Source: Shouchella clausii (lineage in GTDB: Bacteria; Bacillota; Bacilli; Bacillales; Bacillaceae_D). From it: a stretch of DNA of 64,000 bases. The position numbers and the translations under genes are program-made. The notes beneath the pieces were generated by a model, which ran no database searches, was not told where the DNA came from, and worked only from the letters and a program-made list of their open reading frames with translations. Location of the stretch: the NCBI RefSeq assembly GCF_002250115.1, contig NZ_CP019985.1, positions 3,286,001-3,350,000 on the forward strand, written 5' to 3'. Below, piece by piece: positions 7,450 through 17,800 of the stretch (position 1 is its first letter; each line of letters starts with the position of its first letter).

Positions 7450-8256
7450 ATGGAGACGACATGGGTAGAACTTGAAAGGCAAGCACGTGCGTGGATCGTT
7501 GAGGCGGGAGACGCAATTAAGCAAGCGCTTCACCAGCCGTTTCACATTGATGCCAAATCGGGCCCTAATGATTTGGTAACCGATGTGGATAAAAGCACGG
7601 AATCGTTTTTTTATGACAATATTGTAGCCACGTATCCAAACCATCATTTCCTTGGCGAAGAAGGGGTTGCCGATCGCCTTGATACGCTAGACGGCATTGT
7701 ATGGATTATCGACCCGATTGACGGCACAATGAACTTTGTCCACCAAAAACGAAATTTTGCGATCTCTGTAGGCATTTACGAAAACGGAAAGGGGAAAGTC
7801 GGACTTGTTTATGATGTGATGTCAGGCGAGCTATTTCACGCTATCGAAGGTGTTGGCTTTTTCATCAATGACAGAAAACAATCGCCTGCAAAAGGAAATG
7901 AGTTAGCTCAGTCGGTAATCGGCATTAATGGCAATTGGCTTGTGAAGGACAACTTGCCGATCCAGCCTGACTTGGTAGACATCGCTAAAGCATGCCGGGG
8001 AACACGCAGTTACGGATCTGCGGCCCTTGAAATGGCTTATGTAGCGAGCGGTTTACTGGATGCATACATAAGTCCAAAATTGTCCCCATGGGATTATGCT
8101 GGCGGCGCTGTTTTGTTGCAAGAAGCAGGATGCAAGACAACCCGTTTTAATGGAGAGGCATTGTCGCTGCTGGAAAGAGGGTCAATAGTCGCTGCAAAAC
8201 CGGCTTTGCATGAAACATTAGTAGCCACATACTTGCATAAGGGGGAGAGCACATGA
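7450..8256 (+). CDS. suhB: Inositol monophosphatase family protein (SuhB/YktC)
   Basis: 268-residue Mg2+-dependent sugar/inositol phosphatase fold. Visible signature elements are GEE (69-71), DPIDGTMNF (88-96) and, near residue 210, SPWDYAGG, which together form the metal and phosphate site. Members hydrolyse myo-inositol 1-phosphate or related phosphates such as NADP or fructose-1,6-bisphosphate; the physiological substrate here is unknown. AGGAGG lies 7 nt before the ATG. Its last codons overlap the start of the next dehydrogenase gene (ATGA at 8253-8256), so the two are translationally coupled. Confidence 0.9.
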   Translation: METTWVELERQARAWIVEAGDAIKQALHQPFHIDAKSGPNDLVTDVDKSTESFFYDNIVATYPNHHFLGEEGVADRLDTLDGIVWIIDPIDGTMNFVHQKRNFAISVGIYENGKGKVGLVYDVMSGELFHAIEGVGFFINDRKQSPAKGNELAQSVIGINGNWLVKDNLPIQPDLVDIAKACRGTRSYGSAALEMAYVASGLLDAYISPKLSPWDYAGGAVLLQEAGCKTTRFNGEALSLLERGSIVAAKPALHETLVATYLHKGEST

Positions 8257-9152
8257 AAGTAGGATTTATTGGCCTGGGAACAATGGGGTTGCCGATGACG
8301 CGCCATTTAGTGGAGGCAGGCTATGAGACATATGTCGTCAGTCGCAGCCGTGGACCAATTGAAAAAGCGCTTGCATTTGGCGCTGTGGAAGCGAGCTCGC
8401 CAAAAGCGTTAATGGAAACAGTTGATATTGTGATGACATGTTTGCCGCTACCGTCAACCATTCATGATGTTTATGACGGTGCGAATGGACTTATTGCCGG
8501 TGCTTCGCCAGGCAAAATCGTCATTGACCATTCCACTGTGGACCGTGCGACTAACGAATGGGCGAGCAGCCGCTTAAAAGAAAAAGGAGCTTCGTTTCTA
8601 GATGCGCCAATTAGCGGTGGGCCAATGGGAGCCGAAGCCGGCAATTTAACGATTATGTGCGGAGGCGAGGAAGACGCATACGAAAGGGCGCTGCCTGTGT
8701 TAAAGGCGTTTGGCGACTACATTGTTCGCGTAGGCGAGACAGGGAGCGGCACGACGGTAAAGTTGCTCAACAACATGCTTATTGGCGTTCATCAGTCGGC
8801 GCTGGCAGAATGTTATGTCATGGCTGAAAAAGCCGGTGTTGATCCGGCTGTTGCCTATGAAGTTATTAAGCGAAGCGCTGGCTTTTCCAAAAGCATGGAC
8901 TGGGCTGTAAATGCAATTTTGGACAGGCAATTTGAAGCCCGTTTTTCCATTAACTTGCTTCATAAAGATATCGGCTTGGCCTTAAAGTTGGCAGACGACA
9001 TTGGTATGCCACTGGACGTCGTTAAATTAGGTGCTGAAAAAGTCGCAAAGGCAAAAGAAAAGTACGGAGACCAAGATGTTAGCGCTATTATTCGACCGCT
9101 AGAAGAAGCAACAGGGACGATTGTGAAACGCCATAAAAAAGAGAGCCATTGA
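8253..9152 (+). CDS. NAD(P)-dependent beta-hydroxyacid dehydrogenase (3-hydroxyisobutyrate dehydrogenase family)
   Basis: 299 residues. Rossmann motif GLGTMG (7-12), the substrate-binding signature DAPISGGPMGAE (117-128) and the catalytic-lysine region GSGTTVKLLNN (about 164-174) are all present. The family oxidises 3-hydroxyisobutyrate, tartronate semialdehyde, 6-phosphogluconate-like or similar beta-hydroxyacids; it resembles YkwC of B. subtilis, but substrate cannot be assigned. It overlaps suhB by 4 bp, indicating an operon, and ends at a strong hairpin. This gene is not between suhB and the yla genes in B. subtilis as far as I recall, so the coupling with suhB is a local arrangement. Confidence 0.88.
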   Translation: MKVGFIGLGTMGLPMTRHLVEAGYETYVVSRSRGPIEKALAFGAVEASSPKALMETVDIVMTCLPLPSTIHDVYDGANGLIAGASPGKIVIDHSTVDRATNEWASSRLKEKGASFLDAPISGGPMGAEAGNLTIMCGGEEDAYERALPVLKAFGDYIVRVGETGSGTTVKLLNNMLIGVHQSALAECYVMAEKAGVDPAVAYEVIKRSAGFSKSMDWAVNAILDRQFEARFSINLLHKDIGLALKLADDIGMPLDVVKLGAEKVAKAKEKYGDQDVSAIIRPLEEATGTIVKRHKKESH

Positions 9153-9173
9153 CCGGTCAGTGGCTCTCTTTTC
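9135..9173. terminator. Terminator between the dehydrogenase gene and ylaF
   Basis: Stem GAGAGCCA (9141-9148) / TGGCTCTC (9161-9168), with partial pairing inside the loop. A run on the left and T run on the right make it usable in both directions. Confidence 0.85.
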
Positions 9174-9175
9174 AT

Positions 9176-9364
9176 TTAAAAAGAGTTATGGTTCGATTCA
9201 TTTTTTTTCCTGCGGCTAAAGCCGAGTCCCATTGAAAGGAAAATACCTAAAATCGCAACAATGGCTATAACGAGACTCCGCTCTGCCACTGCAACGCCAA
9301 TTGCCATAATGCACAATACCGTTATAATTGAAAGCGTTAAAAACAATAGATTCTCTTTTTTCAA
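9176..9364 (-). CDS. ylaF: DUF5325 family small membrane protein YlaF
   Basis: 62-residue protein with two hydrophobic helices (about 5-25 and 29-48) joined by a short VAERS turn, and a basic C-terminus (SRRKK). Length, topology and position next to typA match YlaF of B. subtilis. Function is unknown. The start is a TTG at 9364 set by GGAAGGAGG 6 nt upstream; longer readings have no ribosome site. It runs opposite to typA and shares the 260-bp upstream region with it. Confidence 0.75.
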   Translation of the reverse strand: MKKENLLFLTLSIITVLCIMAIGVAVAERSLVIAIVAILGIFLSMGLGFSRRKKNESNHNSF

Positions 9365-9510
9365 AACGGGCCTCCTTCCCTCGCTATTGATTAGTTTACC
9401 GTGATCCGCGAAAAAGGGAAAGTAAAGACTGTGACAAAACGGAAAACATTTCGAAGCACGATCTTTACGAACTTTCTTCAGCAATTGAAGTAGGAAAGGG
9501 GCTCAATTTG

Positions 9511-9519
9511 TGGTATACT
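9511..9519 (+). promoter_or_regulatory. Extended -10 promoter of typA
   Basis: TGG followed by TATACT (9514-9519) forms an extended -10; there is no good -35 at 17 bp (TTGAAG at 9485 is 23 bp away). The leader to the ATG at 9626 would be about 100 nt and contains the imperfect pair TCCAT/ATGGA (9557-9592) that could fold. Confidence 0.45.
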
Positions 9520-9625
9520 TGTACAGTTAAAAGCCTGAATGAGAGAGAACCTTTCATCCATGATCGCCCATAGCCTTCCAGTATGGATGGATAAAATGGG
9601 CTTAACATAGAAGGAGAGAAAAAAC

Positions 9626-11464
9626 ATGACTGTACGCGAAGAGTTGCGTAATATTGCGATCATTGCCCACGTTGACCACGGAAAAACGACATTAGTGGAT
9701 GAACTCTTAAAACAATCTGGCACATTTTTGCAACATGAAACTGTGCAAGAAAGGGCAATGGATTCGAATGCGATTGAAAAAGAACGAGGCATTACCATTT
9801 TAGCAAAAAATACAGCAATCAATTACAAAGGAACACGTATCAACATCATGGATACGCCAGGACACGCCGACTTTGGAGGCGAAGTTGAGCGGATTATGAA
9901 AATGGTTGACGGTGTTCTTCTTGTCGTCGATGCTTACGAAGGCTGCATGCCGCAAACGCGTTTTGTTTTGAAAAAAGCACTTGAGCAAAAGCTGGCACCG
10001 ATTGTAGTCGTGAATAAAATTGATCGCCCTGCAGCCCGGCCGAATGAAGTCGTGGATGAAGTCATTGATTTGTTTATCGATTTAGGCGCAGATGAAGACC
10101 AGCTTGATTTTCCGGTTGTCTACACTTCTGCTATAAATGGAACGGCATCCTTAACGCCAGAAAAGCAAGACGAAAACATGGATGCTCTTTTCCAAACGGT
10201 TGTTGAGCATATTCCTGCCCCAGTAGACAATAGCGATGAGCCATTGCAGCTGCAAATTACGTTGCTTGATTACAACGATTATGTTGGCCGTATTGGGATT
10301 GGCCGAGTATTTAGAGGCACGATTAAAGTGGGCCAGCAAGTGGCTCTCATGAAGCTTGACGGCACAGTCAAACAATTTCGAGTCACAAAACTGTTCGGCT
10401 TTCTTGGCTTAAAACGCACTGAAATTAGCGAAGCACGAGCTGGCGATTTGGTGGCTGTTTCGGGAATGGAAGAAATTAATGTTGGCGAAACGGTTTGTCC
10501 GATAGAGCATCAAGATGCGTTGCCACCGTTACGGATCGATGAACCGACACTTAAAATGACATTCCTAGTCAATAATTCACCTTTTGCCGGGAGCGAAGGG
10601 AAATTTGTAACAAGCCGTAAACTAGAAGAACGGCTTAAAGCCGAATTAGAAACCGATGTTAGTTTGCGCGTAGAAAACACAGACTCCCCTGATATGTGGG
10701 TTGTCTCAGGGCGTGGCGAGCTGCACTTGTCCATTTTAATTGAAAACATGCGCCGTGAAGGGTATGAACTACAAGTATCCAAACCGGAAGTCATTATCCG
10801 CGAAGTCGATGGTGTCCGTTGCGAACCGGTAGAACGTGTGCAAATTGATGTGCCAGAGGAATACCAAGGTGCTGTTATGCAATCTCTTGGGGAGCGCAAA
10901 GGCGAAATGGTGAACATGGCCAACACAGGAAGTGGACAAGTTCGGCTTGAATTTCTCGTACCTGCTCGTGGGTTGATCGGTTATACAACTGAGTTTTTAA
11001 CGCAAACACGAGGGTACGGGATTTTAAACCATTCATTTGATTCCTATCAGCCGGTTACTGCTGGCCAAGTTGGCGGTCGACGCCAAGGAGTGCTTGTATC
11101 CATTGAAACAGGAAAAGCGACCCAATATGGGATTATCAATGTAGAAGACCGAGGCACCATCTTTGTAGAACCAGGCACAGAAATCTACGAAGGCATGATT
11201 GTTGGCGAGCATACACGGGAAAATGACTTGACTGTCAACATTACGAAAATGAAGCAGCAGACAAATATCCGTTCTGCGACTAAAGAGCACACGGTCACGA
11301 TGAAACGGCCGCGCATTTTGACGCTAGAAGAAGCGCTTGAGTACTTGAATGATGATGAATACTGCGAAATGACGCCCCAATCGATTCGCTTGCGCAAAAA
11401 AATCTTGAACAAATCAGAACGGGAACGGGAAGAAAAACGGAGAAAAATCGCTTCAAGTAAGTGA
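9626..11464 (+). CDS. typA: Translational GTPase TypA/BipA
   Basis: 612-residue ribosome-associated GTPase of the EF-G/LepA class. GTPase motifs are intact: [22 protein letters not shown] and NKID, followed by a beta-barrel domain, EF-G III and V-like domains and the BipA-specific C-terminal domain. TypA supports ribosome assembly and growth at low temperature and under stress. Ribosome site AAGGAGAG lies 8 nt before the ATG. It is followed closely by ylaH (37 bp), probably the same transcript, as in B. subtilis where typA is ylaG. Confidence 0.96.
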   Translation: MTVREELRNIAIIAHVDHGKTTLVDELLKQSGTFLQHETVQERAMDSNAIEKERGITILAKNTAINYKGTRINIMDTPGHADFGGEVERIMKMVDGVLLVVDAYEGCMPQTRFVLKKALEQKLAPIVVVNKIDRPAARPNEVVDEVIDLFIDLGADEDQLDFPVVYTSAINGTASLTPEKQDENMDALFQTVVEHIPAPVDNSDEPLQLQITLLDYNDYVGRIGIGRVFRGTIKVGQQVALMKLDGTVKQFRVTKLFGFLGLKRTEISEARAGDLVAVSGMEEINVGETVCPIEHQDALPPLRIDEPTLKMTFLVNNSPFAGSEGKFVTSRKLEERLKAELETDVSLRVENTDSPDMWVVSGRGELHLSILIENMRREGYELQVSKPEVIIREVDGVRCEPVERVQIDVPEEYQGAVMQSLGERKGEMVNMANTGSGQVRLEFLVPARGLIGYTTEFLTQTRGYGILNHSFDSYQPVTAGQVGGRRQGVLVSIETGKATQYGIINVEDRGTIFVEPGTEIYEGMIVGEHTRENDLTVNITKMKQQTNIRSATKEHTVTMKRPRILTLEEALEYLNDDEYCEMTPQSIRLRKKILNKSEREREEKRRKIASSK

Positions 11465-11501
11465 TCATTATCATTATTGGTGAGGAAGGGCTGAAAAGAA
11501 C

Positions 11502-11834
11502 ATGGAATTTCTAGCTGAGCAAACGGTTCCGCTTGAAAGCATGCCGTGGCTTATGCAAGCGACGTACGAGAACCCATGGATTGGTTTTATTGCTTTTGTA
11601 GCGACAATCGTCCTTTGTGTGATCGTTTTCAATCTCGGTTTTGCGAGGAAACTGCCATTGTTGAAAATGGTCGTTGTTTACGTTTTGTTAGTCATTGGCA
11701 GTTTCGGGCTCTGGTTTTTGGAATTCATTTTTGGCGCGCCGATTTTAGCTGTATTAGCCATCTCTGCTGTCGTGCTAGGCATTTACCGTTTTCGGCTGCA
11801 CCTCCACCGCAAAGAAAAATCGCAAAATGTATAA
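11502..11834 (+). CDS. ylaH: YlaH-like membrane protein
   Basis: 110-residue protein with three hydrophobic helices (about 26-46, 53-72, 77-94) and a basic C-terminus (HLHRKEK). It matches YlaH in length, topology and position after typA. Function is unknown. A GAGGAAGG site precedes the ATG. It probably shares the typA transcript and ends at the strong terminator at 11881-11920. Confidence 0.82.
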   Translation: MEFLAEQTVPLESMPWLMQATYENPWIGFIAFVATIVLCVIVFNLGFARKLPLLKMVVVYVLLVIGSFGLWFLEFIFGAPILAVLAISAVVLGIYRFRLHLHRKEKSQNV

Positions 11835-11880
11835 ACGAAAAGTGATCGTACCAAACAGGCGGCTGAATACGCCTAGCGTT

Positions 11881-11920
11881 TAAAAAGAGTGACTGGCTCT
11901 ATGGCCAGTCACTCTTTTCT
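11881..11920. terminator. Bidirectional terminator between ylaH and ylaI
   Basis: Perfect 15-bp stem (11883-11897 / 11904-11918), 6-nt loop, A-rich left and T-rich right flanks. Confidence 0.93.
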
Positions 11921-12099
11921 TTTTGATGGGGGGTATAAAATAAGCCAGTCGCTTTGCGCTCGATCGTCCGTTTTTCAATTCTTGCTTTACAAGAGTCGCA
12001 CATATAGGTATGGATAGGACGGTTGCGCAGCCGTTTGGCAAGGGTGCTAAAATCTTCAATATCATTAATTTTGTCGCACATGACACATTTTACTTTCAA
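11899..12099 (-). CDS. ylaI: YlaI zinc-ribbon protein
   Basis: 66-residue protein with CVMC (near residues 5-8) and CDSC (near 35-38), a four-cysteine zinc ribbon, plus the family segment RLRNRPIHTYMCDSC. It matches YlaI of B. subtilis, whose function is unknown. The start is a TTG at 12099 (MKVKCVMC), 11 nt after GGAGG; a GTG four codons earlier overlaps that site. The stop codon lies inside the loop of the shared terminator. In B. subtilis ylaJ follows here; it is absent. Confidence 0.85.
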   Translation of the reverse strand: MKVKCVMCDKINDIEDFSTLAKRLRNRPIHTYMCDSCKARIEKRTIERKATGLFYTPHQKEKSDWP

Positions 12100-12341
12100 T
12101 TTTGGCTGCACCTCCTCGAGTTTTATATGGATGGATGATCCAATTTCTTGATGAAAAACAGGCAGATACGGATGGAGGAACTTGAACCGTTATTGTTATT
12201 GTAAACAATTTACGAAAAAAAAGAAACGCCCGCATTTCTTTCTAAACTTTCGTCTAAGTTGTTTTGCTCCTACATACGATAATGAAAAGGAGGCTTGCCT
12301 TAAAAAGGAAATCGAGCTGCACATGTCGGGAGGCGTATGAT

Positions 12342-13679
12342 TTGGGGAAAGCTAATCAAATTTATGTATTAGACACAAATGTCCTGCTTCAAGATCCATA
12401 TGCGATCTACCAATTTCAGCCGCATGAAGTGGTCATTCCCGCTGTCGTATTGGAAGAAGTGGATTCTAAAAAGCGAAATATGGATGAAATCGGGCGCAAT
12501 GCACGTTTGATCGCAAAAATGGTCGACCAATTGCGTGATGGCGGCAAACTCCATCAAGGGGTCGTCCTTGATCGGGGCGGGGTATTCCGGGTGGAGCTAA
12601 ATCATCGCTCTTTCAAGCATTTAAAAGATAGCTTTGCTGAAATGACAAATGACAATCGCATCATTGCGGTTGCCTTAAATTTGCAGAAGGAAGAGAATGA
12701 AAAAGCAAACGGATGTGAAGTCGTGCTTGTCAGCAAAGACGCGCTAGTTCGCGTTAAGGCAGATGCGTTTGATTTAAGAACAGAAGATTTTCTAAATGAT
12801 CGCGTGATTGAAACAGATAAAGGCTATGATGGTTTTGAAACTTGCTATGTCGACCAGGAAGTCATCGACCAATTTTACAAAAGTGGCCAAGTGTCTGTGA
12901 CAATGTTGCCTGACCGCTCCTTTTTCCCAAACCAATTTGTCGTTTTAAAAGACCACGTCCAACCTTCTAGTTCAGCGCTTGGAAAAGTCGATTTGCTTGG
13001 CCATTCGATTAAACCGCTTGTAGGCGAGCATGAGCATGTATGGGGAATTCGCCCACGTAATGCCCAGCAAAAGATGGCATTGGAGCTTCTGTTGCGGACA
13101 GACTTGCCGCTTGTGACGATGATTGGAAAAGCCGGGACAGGCAAGACGTTATTGGCGCTTGCTGCGGGGCTTTTGCAAACGGAAGACCTCCACCTTTATA
13201 AAAAGCTTGTTGTCGCCCGCCCTGTCGTCCCACTCGGCAAAGACATCGGCTATTTGCCAGGCGAGAAAGAGGAAAAACTAAAACCTTGGATGCAGCCTAT
13301 TTACGATAATCTTGAATTTTTATTTGACACAAAAAAGCCAGGCGAGCTGGATCGGATTCTAGCGGGAATGAGTTCGATTCAAGTAGAGGCGCTTACTTAC
13401 ATTCGGGGCAGGAGCATTCCCGACCAGTTCATCATTATTGATGAAGCGCAAAATTTAACGAAACACGAAGTGAAGACGATATTAACGAGAGTTGGGGAAC
13501 GCAGCAAAATTGTATTGATGGGGGACCCTGAACAAATTGACCACCCGTATTTGGATGAATATACAAATGGGCTAACGTATGCAGTGGAAACGTTTAAAAA
13601 AGAAGCGCTGAGCGGACATGTTCGATTGATCAAAGGAGAACGCTCAGCGCTAGCGCAACTTGCCGCGGACTTGCTTTAG
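12342..13679 (+). CDS. ylaK: PIN-PhoH family protein YlaK (PhoH2)
   Basis: 445 residues. An N-terminal PIN domain (start IYVLDTNVLLQD, with acidic metal ligands) is fused to a PhoH ATPase with Walker A GKAGTGKT and Walker B FIIIDEAQ. PIN-PhoH (PhoH2) proteins are ATP-driven RNA-unwinding RNases. The chosen TTG at 12342 has GGGAGG 8 nt upstream and gives the family length (YlaK is about 442 residues). In-frame codons up to an ATG at 12282 could extend it but would add a basic, poorly conserved segment. Its TAG stop overlaps the stop of the convergent next gene by 4 bp with no hairpin between them. Confidence 0.92.
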   Translation: MGKANQIYVLDTNVLLQDPYAIYQFQPHEVVIPAVVLEEVDSKKRNMDEIGRNARLIAKMVDQLRDGGKLHQGVVLDRGGVFRVELNHRSFKHLKDSFAEMTNDNRIIAVALNLQKEENEKANGCEVVLVSKDALVRVKADAFDLRTEDFLNDRVIETDKGYDGFETCYVDQEVIDQFYKSGQVSVTMLPDRSFFPNQFVVLKDHVQPSSSALGKVDLLGHSIKPLVGEHEHVWGIRPRNAQQKMALELLLRTDLPLVTMIGKAGTGKTLLALAAGLLQTEDLHLYKKLVVARPVVPLGKDIGYLPGEKEEKLKPWMQPIYDNLEFLFDTKKPGELDRILAGMSSIQVEALTYIRGRSIPDQFIIIDEAQNLTKHEVKTILTRVGERSKIVLMGDPEQIDHPYLDEYTNGLTYAVETFKKEALSGHVRLIKGERSALAQLAADLL

Positions 13680-14188
13680 ACGAACACGATTTCGCGAACG
13701 CGGCGAACGGGTTCTTTGCTGCTGCCATCGGCAACATACACATGGACAGGGCCATCCTCTTTTAAAGGCTGGCCTTTTTCGGAAAAAGCAGCAATGAACG
13801 AATCGCCTTGCTCAATGCTGAAAGGAAACGTTTTGCCATCCGTCGTGCGTATTTCGATTGCTGTTGCACTTTCTTCTGGAGCGGCATTGCGGATAAAGGG
13901 CTTTAGTGGCATGCCAAAAGAACCGTTTGTCCATTTTTGCCGTTCAAAAGCAATTTGATTCGAATCACGGTTGGGGTTCGGTGGCTCAGAGCCTTCAAGC
14001 ATTTCCTTATCCCATCTTTTTGCTACTGCTTTCGTGTAGCTTACTAAATCATTGTCATCAGGCAAGCCTTCTTCACTTTGAAAAAACGCTTCCAAATCAA
14101 TTTTTCGCTCATCAAATATCCATACAGTCGGGTCAATCGTTAGTGGTCTAGCGACTTTTCCTGAAATAAAAAACACAAACTCTTCCAT
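13676..14188 (-). CDS. Uncharacterised protein between ylaK and ylaN
   Basis: 170-residue soluble acidic protein without membrane segments. It begins MEEFVFFISGKVARPLTIDP, contains a WIFDERK element near residue 24 and ends in a basic/hydrophobic RRVREIVFV. A similar gene next to phoH and ylaN in other Bacillus is sometimes annotated as a peptidyl-prolyl isomerase, but I see no recognisable isomerase motif. The ATG at 14188 has GGAGGG 7 nt upstream. It converges on ylaK with a 4-bp stop overlap, so the two mRNAs should overlap at their 3' ends. I cannot assign a function. Confidence 0.8.
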   Translation of the reverse strand: MEEFVFFISGKVARPLTIDPTVWIFDERKIDLEAFFQSEEGLPDDNDLVSYTKAVAKRWDKEMLEGSEPPNPNRDSNQIAFERQKWTNGSFGMPLKPFIRNAAPEESATAIEIRTTDGKTFPFSIEQGDSFIAAFSEKGQPLKEDGPVHVYVADGSSKEPVRRVREIVFV

Positions 14189-14347
14189 TGAAGCACCCTC
14201 CATTTTTACACCGTACCAAAAGTATAGCGGGGAATAGCGCAATTGTCACGGCTTCTGCCTGTTCGAAACTGGGGAAAAAGATTGCAATTTCGGGGAAACA
14301 AAGATACTATGTAAGTAGAACGAACATTTAGCCAAGGAGGGGACACC

Positions 14348-14629
14348 TTGACGACGAATGCTGTGACTAGCCAGAGCGAGAAAGCGTACGCGCTCTTGCA
14401 GGCAGATGCAGAAAAAATTCAGAAACTCATTGAAGTGCAGCTAGAAAATTTGACGATGCCGCAATGCCCCCTCTACGAAGAGGTTTTAGATACGCGGATG
14501 TTTGGCTTGTCAAGGGAAATTGACTTTGCCATCCGTCTTGAATTAGTAGAGGAAGAAAAAGGGAAAATGATTTTAAGCGAATTGGAACGCAAACTTGCGC
14601 TGCTGCATGAAGCTTCTATGAGAAAATAA
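14348..14629 (+). CDS. ylaN: YlaN / FpaA, Fur antagonist
   Basis: 93-residue helical protein matching YlaN (UPF0358): [28 protein letters not shown] is the conserved core. In B. subtilis and Staphylococcus aureus YlaN binds iron and contacts Fur, relieving Fur repression during iron limitation; this is from memory of recent work on the family. The start is a TTG with AAGGAGGGG 5 nt upstream. Monocistronic with its own terminator. Its place between ylaK and pycA matches B. subtilis, though ftsW, which stands nearby in that species, is not here. Confidence 0.9.
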   Translation: MTTNAVTSQSEKAYALLQADAEKIQKLIEVQLENLTMPQCPLYEEVLDTRMFGLSREIDFAIRLELVEEEKGKMILSELERKLALLHEASMRK

Positions 14630-14655
14630 AAACCGGGCAACTTGCCCGGTTTTTC
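14630..14655 (+). terminator. Terminator of ylaN
   Basis: Self-complementary AACCGGGCAA (14631-14640) / TTGCCCGGTT around one base, followed by T residues. Confidence 0.85.
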
Positions 14656-14862
14656 TGCAATCCGAGCATCGATGATGGACGAGTTAGGAGCGAAATAAAA
14701 ATTTTAGATTGACAGAAAGGCAAGTAATATAGCGGATCTAGCTTTTTTTTTTAGCCTGAAACGAAAAAATTTTTAACTTTATAGTTGCCAAATCGACAAA
14801 AATCGTTCAAAGTATAAAAAAAGAAAAAAGCTTGTTTGAAACGAGTTGGGGAGGTAGTCGTT

Positions 14863-17800
14863 ATGAATGCATTAAAATCGATTAAAAAAGTGCTCGTTGC
14901 AAATCGTGGGGAAATCGCTATTCGGATTTTTCGAGCATGTTCAGAGTTGAACATCCGCACTGTCGCTATCTATTCAAAAGAGGACACAGGTGCTTTTCAC
15001 CGCTATAAAGCGGATGAAGCCTATCTTGTTGGCGAAGGGAAAAAGCCGATTGATGCTTATCTTGACATTGAAGACATCATTGCGACAGCAAAAGCACATG
15101 ACGTCGACGCGATTCACCCAGGCTATGGGTTTTTGTCAGAGAATATCGAATTCGCCAGACGTTGTCAGGAAGAAGGGCTGATTTTTGTCGGACCTGAGCT
15201 TGAGCACCTTCGTATGTTTGGTGACAAAATACAAGCCCGGGAACAAGCGTTAAAAGCAGGGTTGCCTGTCATTCCAGGAAGCGATGGCCCAGTTGCTAGC
15301 TTAGAGGAAGTTCAAGCGTTTGCTGACGAGCACGGCTATCCGTTTATCATCAAAGCTTCCTTAGGCGGAGGCGGTCGCGGCATGCGTATTGTCCGCGAAG
15401 AAAAGGATGTAAAAGAATCGTATGAACGGGCGAAGTCTGAAGCGAAATCAGCGTTCGGCAACGATGAAGTGTATGTAGAAAAATTTGTCGAACGCCCTAA
15501 ACATATCGAAGTGCAAATTTTAGCTGATAAGCACGGAAATATTGTCCACTTGTATGAACGGGACTGTTCGGTGCAACGGCGCCATCAGAAAGTAGTCGAA
15601 ATCGCGCCAAGCGTATCCCTGTCCGATGAAGTGCGAACCAATATTTGCGATGCAGCCGTCAACTTGATGAAAAATGTCGGCTACGTAAACGCCGGTACGG
15701 TTGAGTTTCTCGTCACCGATGACGGAACATTCTATTTTATTGAAGTCAATCCTCGTGTCCAAGTGGAACACACGATTACGGAAATGATTACTGGCATCGA
15801 CATCGTCCAGTCGCAGTTGAAAATTGCCGACGGTTACAAACTCCATGAAAAAGAACTCGACATTCCTAAACAAGAAGATATCGCTTGTTTTGGCTACGCG
15901 ATCCAGTCACGGGTAACGACAGAAGACCCTGCAAATGGATTTATGCCGGATACGGGAAGAATCAATGCCTATCGTTCAAGTGGCGGCTTTGGTGTGCGCC
16001 TTGATGCTGGAAACGGGTTTCAAGGCGCTGTCATTAGCCCCCACTACGATTCGTTACTCGTAAAAGTATCAACGTGGGCATTAACGTTTGAGGCTGCTGC
16101 CTTGAAGATGGTACGCAATCTACGGGAATTTCGGATTCGCGGCATTAAAACAAATATTGCATTCTTGGAAAATGTCGTCACCCACCCGCAATTTTTAAAT
16201 GGCGAATACAATACTCATTTTATAGACGAAACACCTGAGCTATTTGTCTTTCCTAAACGAAAAGACCGGGGGACAAAAATGTTGTCCTTTATCGGAGAGA
16301 CGGTCGTGAACGGTTATCCAGGCTTGGAAAAAGGGGAAAAGCCGCTGTTTGACAAACCGGTTGTCCCTGCTTTTAATAAAAACGAGCCGATACCAGCGGG
16401 CACAAAGCAAATTTTAGATGAGCGAGGGCCAGAAGGATTAGCGAATTGGGTAAAGCAAGAGCAAAAAGTGCTGTTGACCGATACGACATTCCGCGATGCC
16501 CACCAGTCGCTGCTGGCGACACGCGTTCGCACATATGATTTAAAGAAAATTGCTGAACCTACAGCGCGCTTGCTTCCTGATTTGTTTTCTCTTGAGATGT
16601 GGGGCGGAGCGACTTTTGATGTCGCGATGCGTTTTCTGCATGAGAATCCGTGGGAACGGCTTCTTACGTTGCGTGAAAAAGTGCCTAATGTGCTGTTCCA
16701 AATGCTTTTACGCGCCTCTAATGGCGTCGGTTATACAAGCTACCCTGACAACGTCATTGCTGATTTTGTCCAGAAGTCAGCTGAAGCAGGCATCGACGTT
16801 TTCCGGATCTTTGACAGCTTAAACTGGGTTGAAGCAATGAAGCCAGCCATTGAGGCTGTGCGAGCGAGCGGAAAAGTGGCAGAAGCTGCTGTATGCTACA
16901 CGGGCGATATTTTGGACAAAAATCGCGATAAATATGATTTAAATTATTACAAAAAAATGGCCAAAGAATTAGAAGCGTCAGGCGCCCATATTCTTGCCAT
17001 TAAAGATATGGCTGGTTTGTTAAAACCGGAGGCGGCCTACCAACTTGTCTCTGAGTTAAAAGAAGCAGTCGACATTCCGATTCATTTGCATATGCATGAC
17101 ACGAGCGGCAACGGTATTTTTACCTATGCCCGTGCCGTCGATGCAGGCGTTGATATTGTCGATGTCGCCGTCAGCTCCATGGCAGGCCTGACTTCACAAC
17201 CAAGCGCAAACAGCTTATATTATGCATTAGCGGAAAAAAGCCGCCAACCAAAAATGGATGTTGGCAATTATGAAAAGCTCGATCAATTTTGGCATGAAAC
17301 ACGTAAATTTTACCGAGGGTTTGAAAGCGGCATGAATGCTCCTCATACAGAAGTGTATGAGCATGAAATGCCAGGGGGTCAATATAGCAACCTTCAGCAG
17401 CAAGCGAAAGCAGTTGGACTGTACAACCGTTGGAATGAAGTGAAACGAATGTACCGTCGCGTTAACGATTTGTTTGGCGATATTGTAAAAGTGACGCCAT
17501 CCTCCAAAGTAGTTGGCGATATGGCCCTTTACATGGTACAAAATGATTTGACAGAAGAAGCAATTTTTGAGCGTGGCGAAAGCCTTGACTTTCCTGATTC
17601 CGTAGTGGAGTTTTTCCAAGGGCAATTAGGCCAACCTTACAAAGGCTTTCCTGAAAAGCTGCAGCGTATTATTTTAAAAGGCAAGCAGCCTATTGAGGGG
17701 CGCCCTGGCGAACATATGAAGCCAGTGGACTTTAAAGCAGTTGGCAAAAGCTTATTTGAAGAGCTTGGCCGTCAAGTAACGAGCCACGACGTGCTCTCCT

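Noticed and set aside
12264-12341. Longer N-terminus for YlaK
   Set aside because: The extra basic segment is not family-like, and the TTG at 12342 has a better-spaced ribosome site and gives the expected length.
14710-14735. TTGACA upstream of pycA as a promoter
   Set aside because: The nearest TATA-like boxes are 10-13 bp away, too short for a sigma-A promoter.
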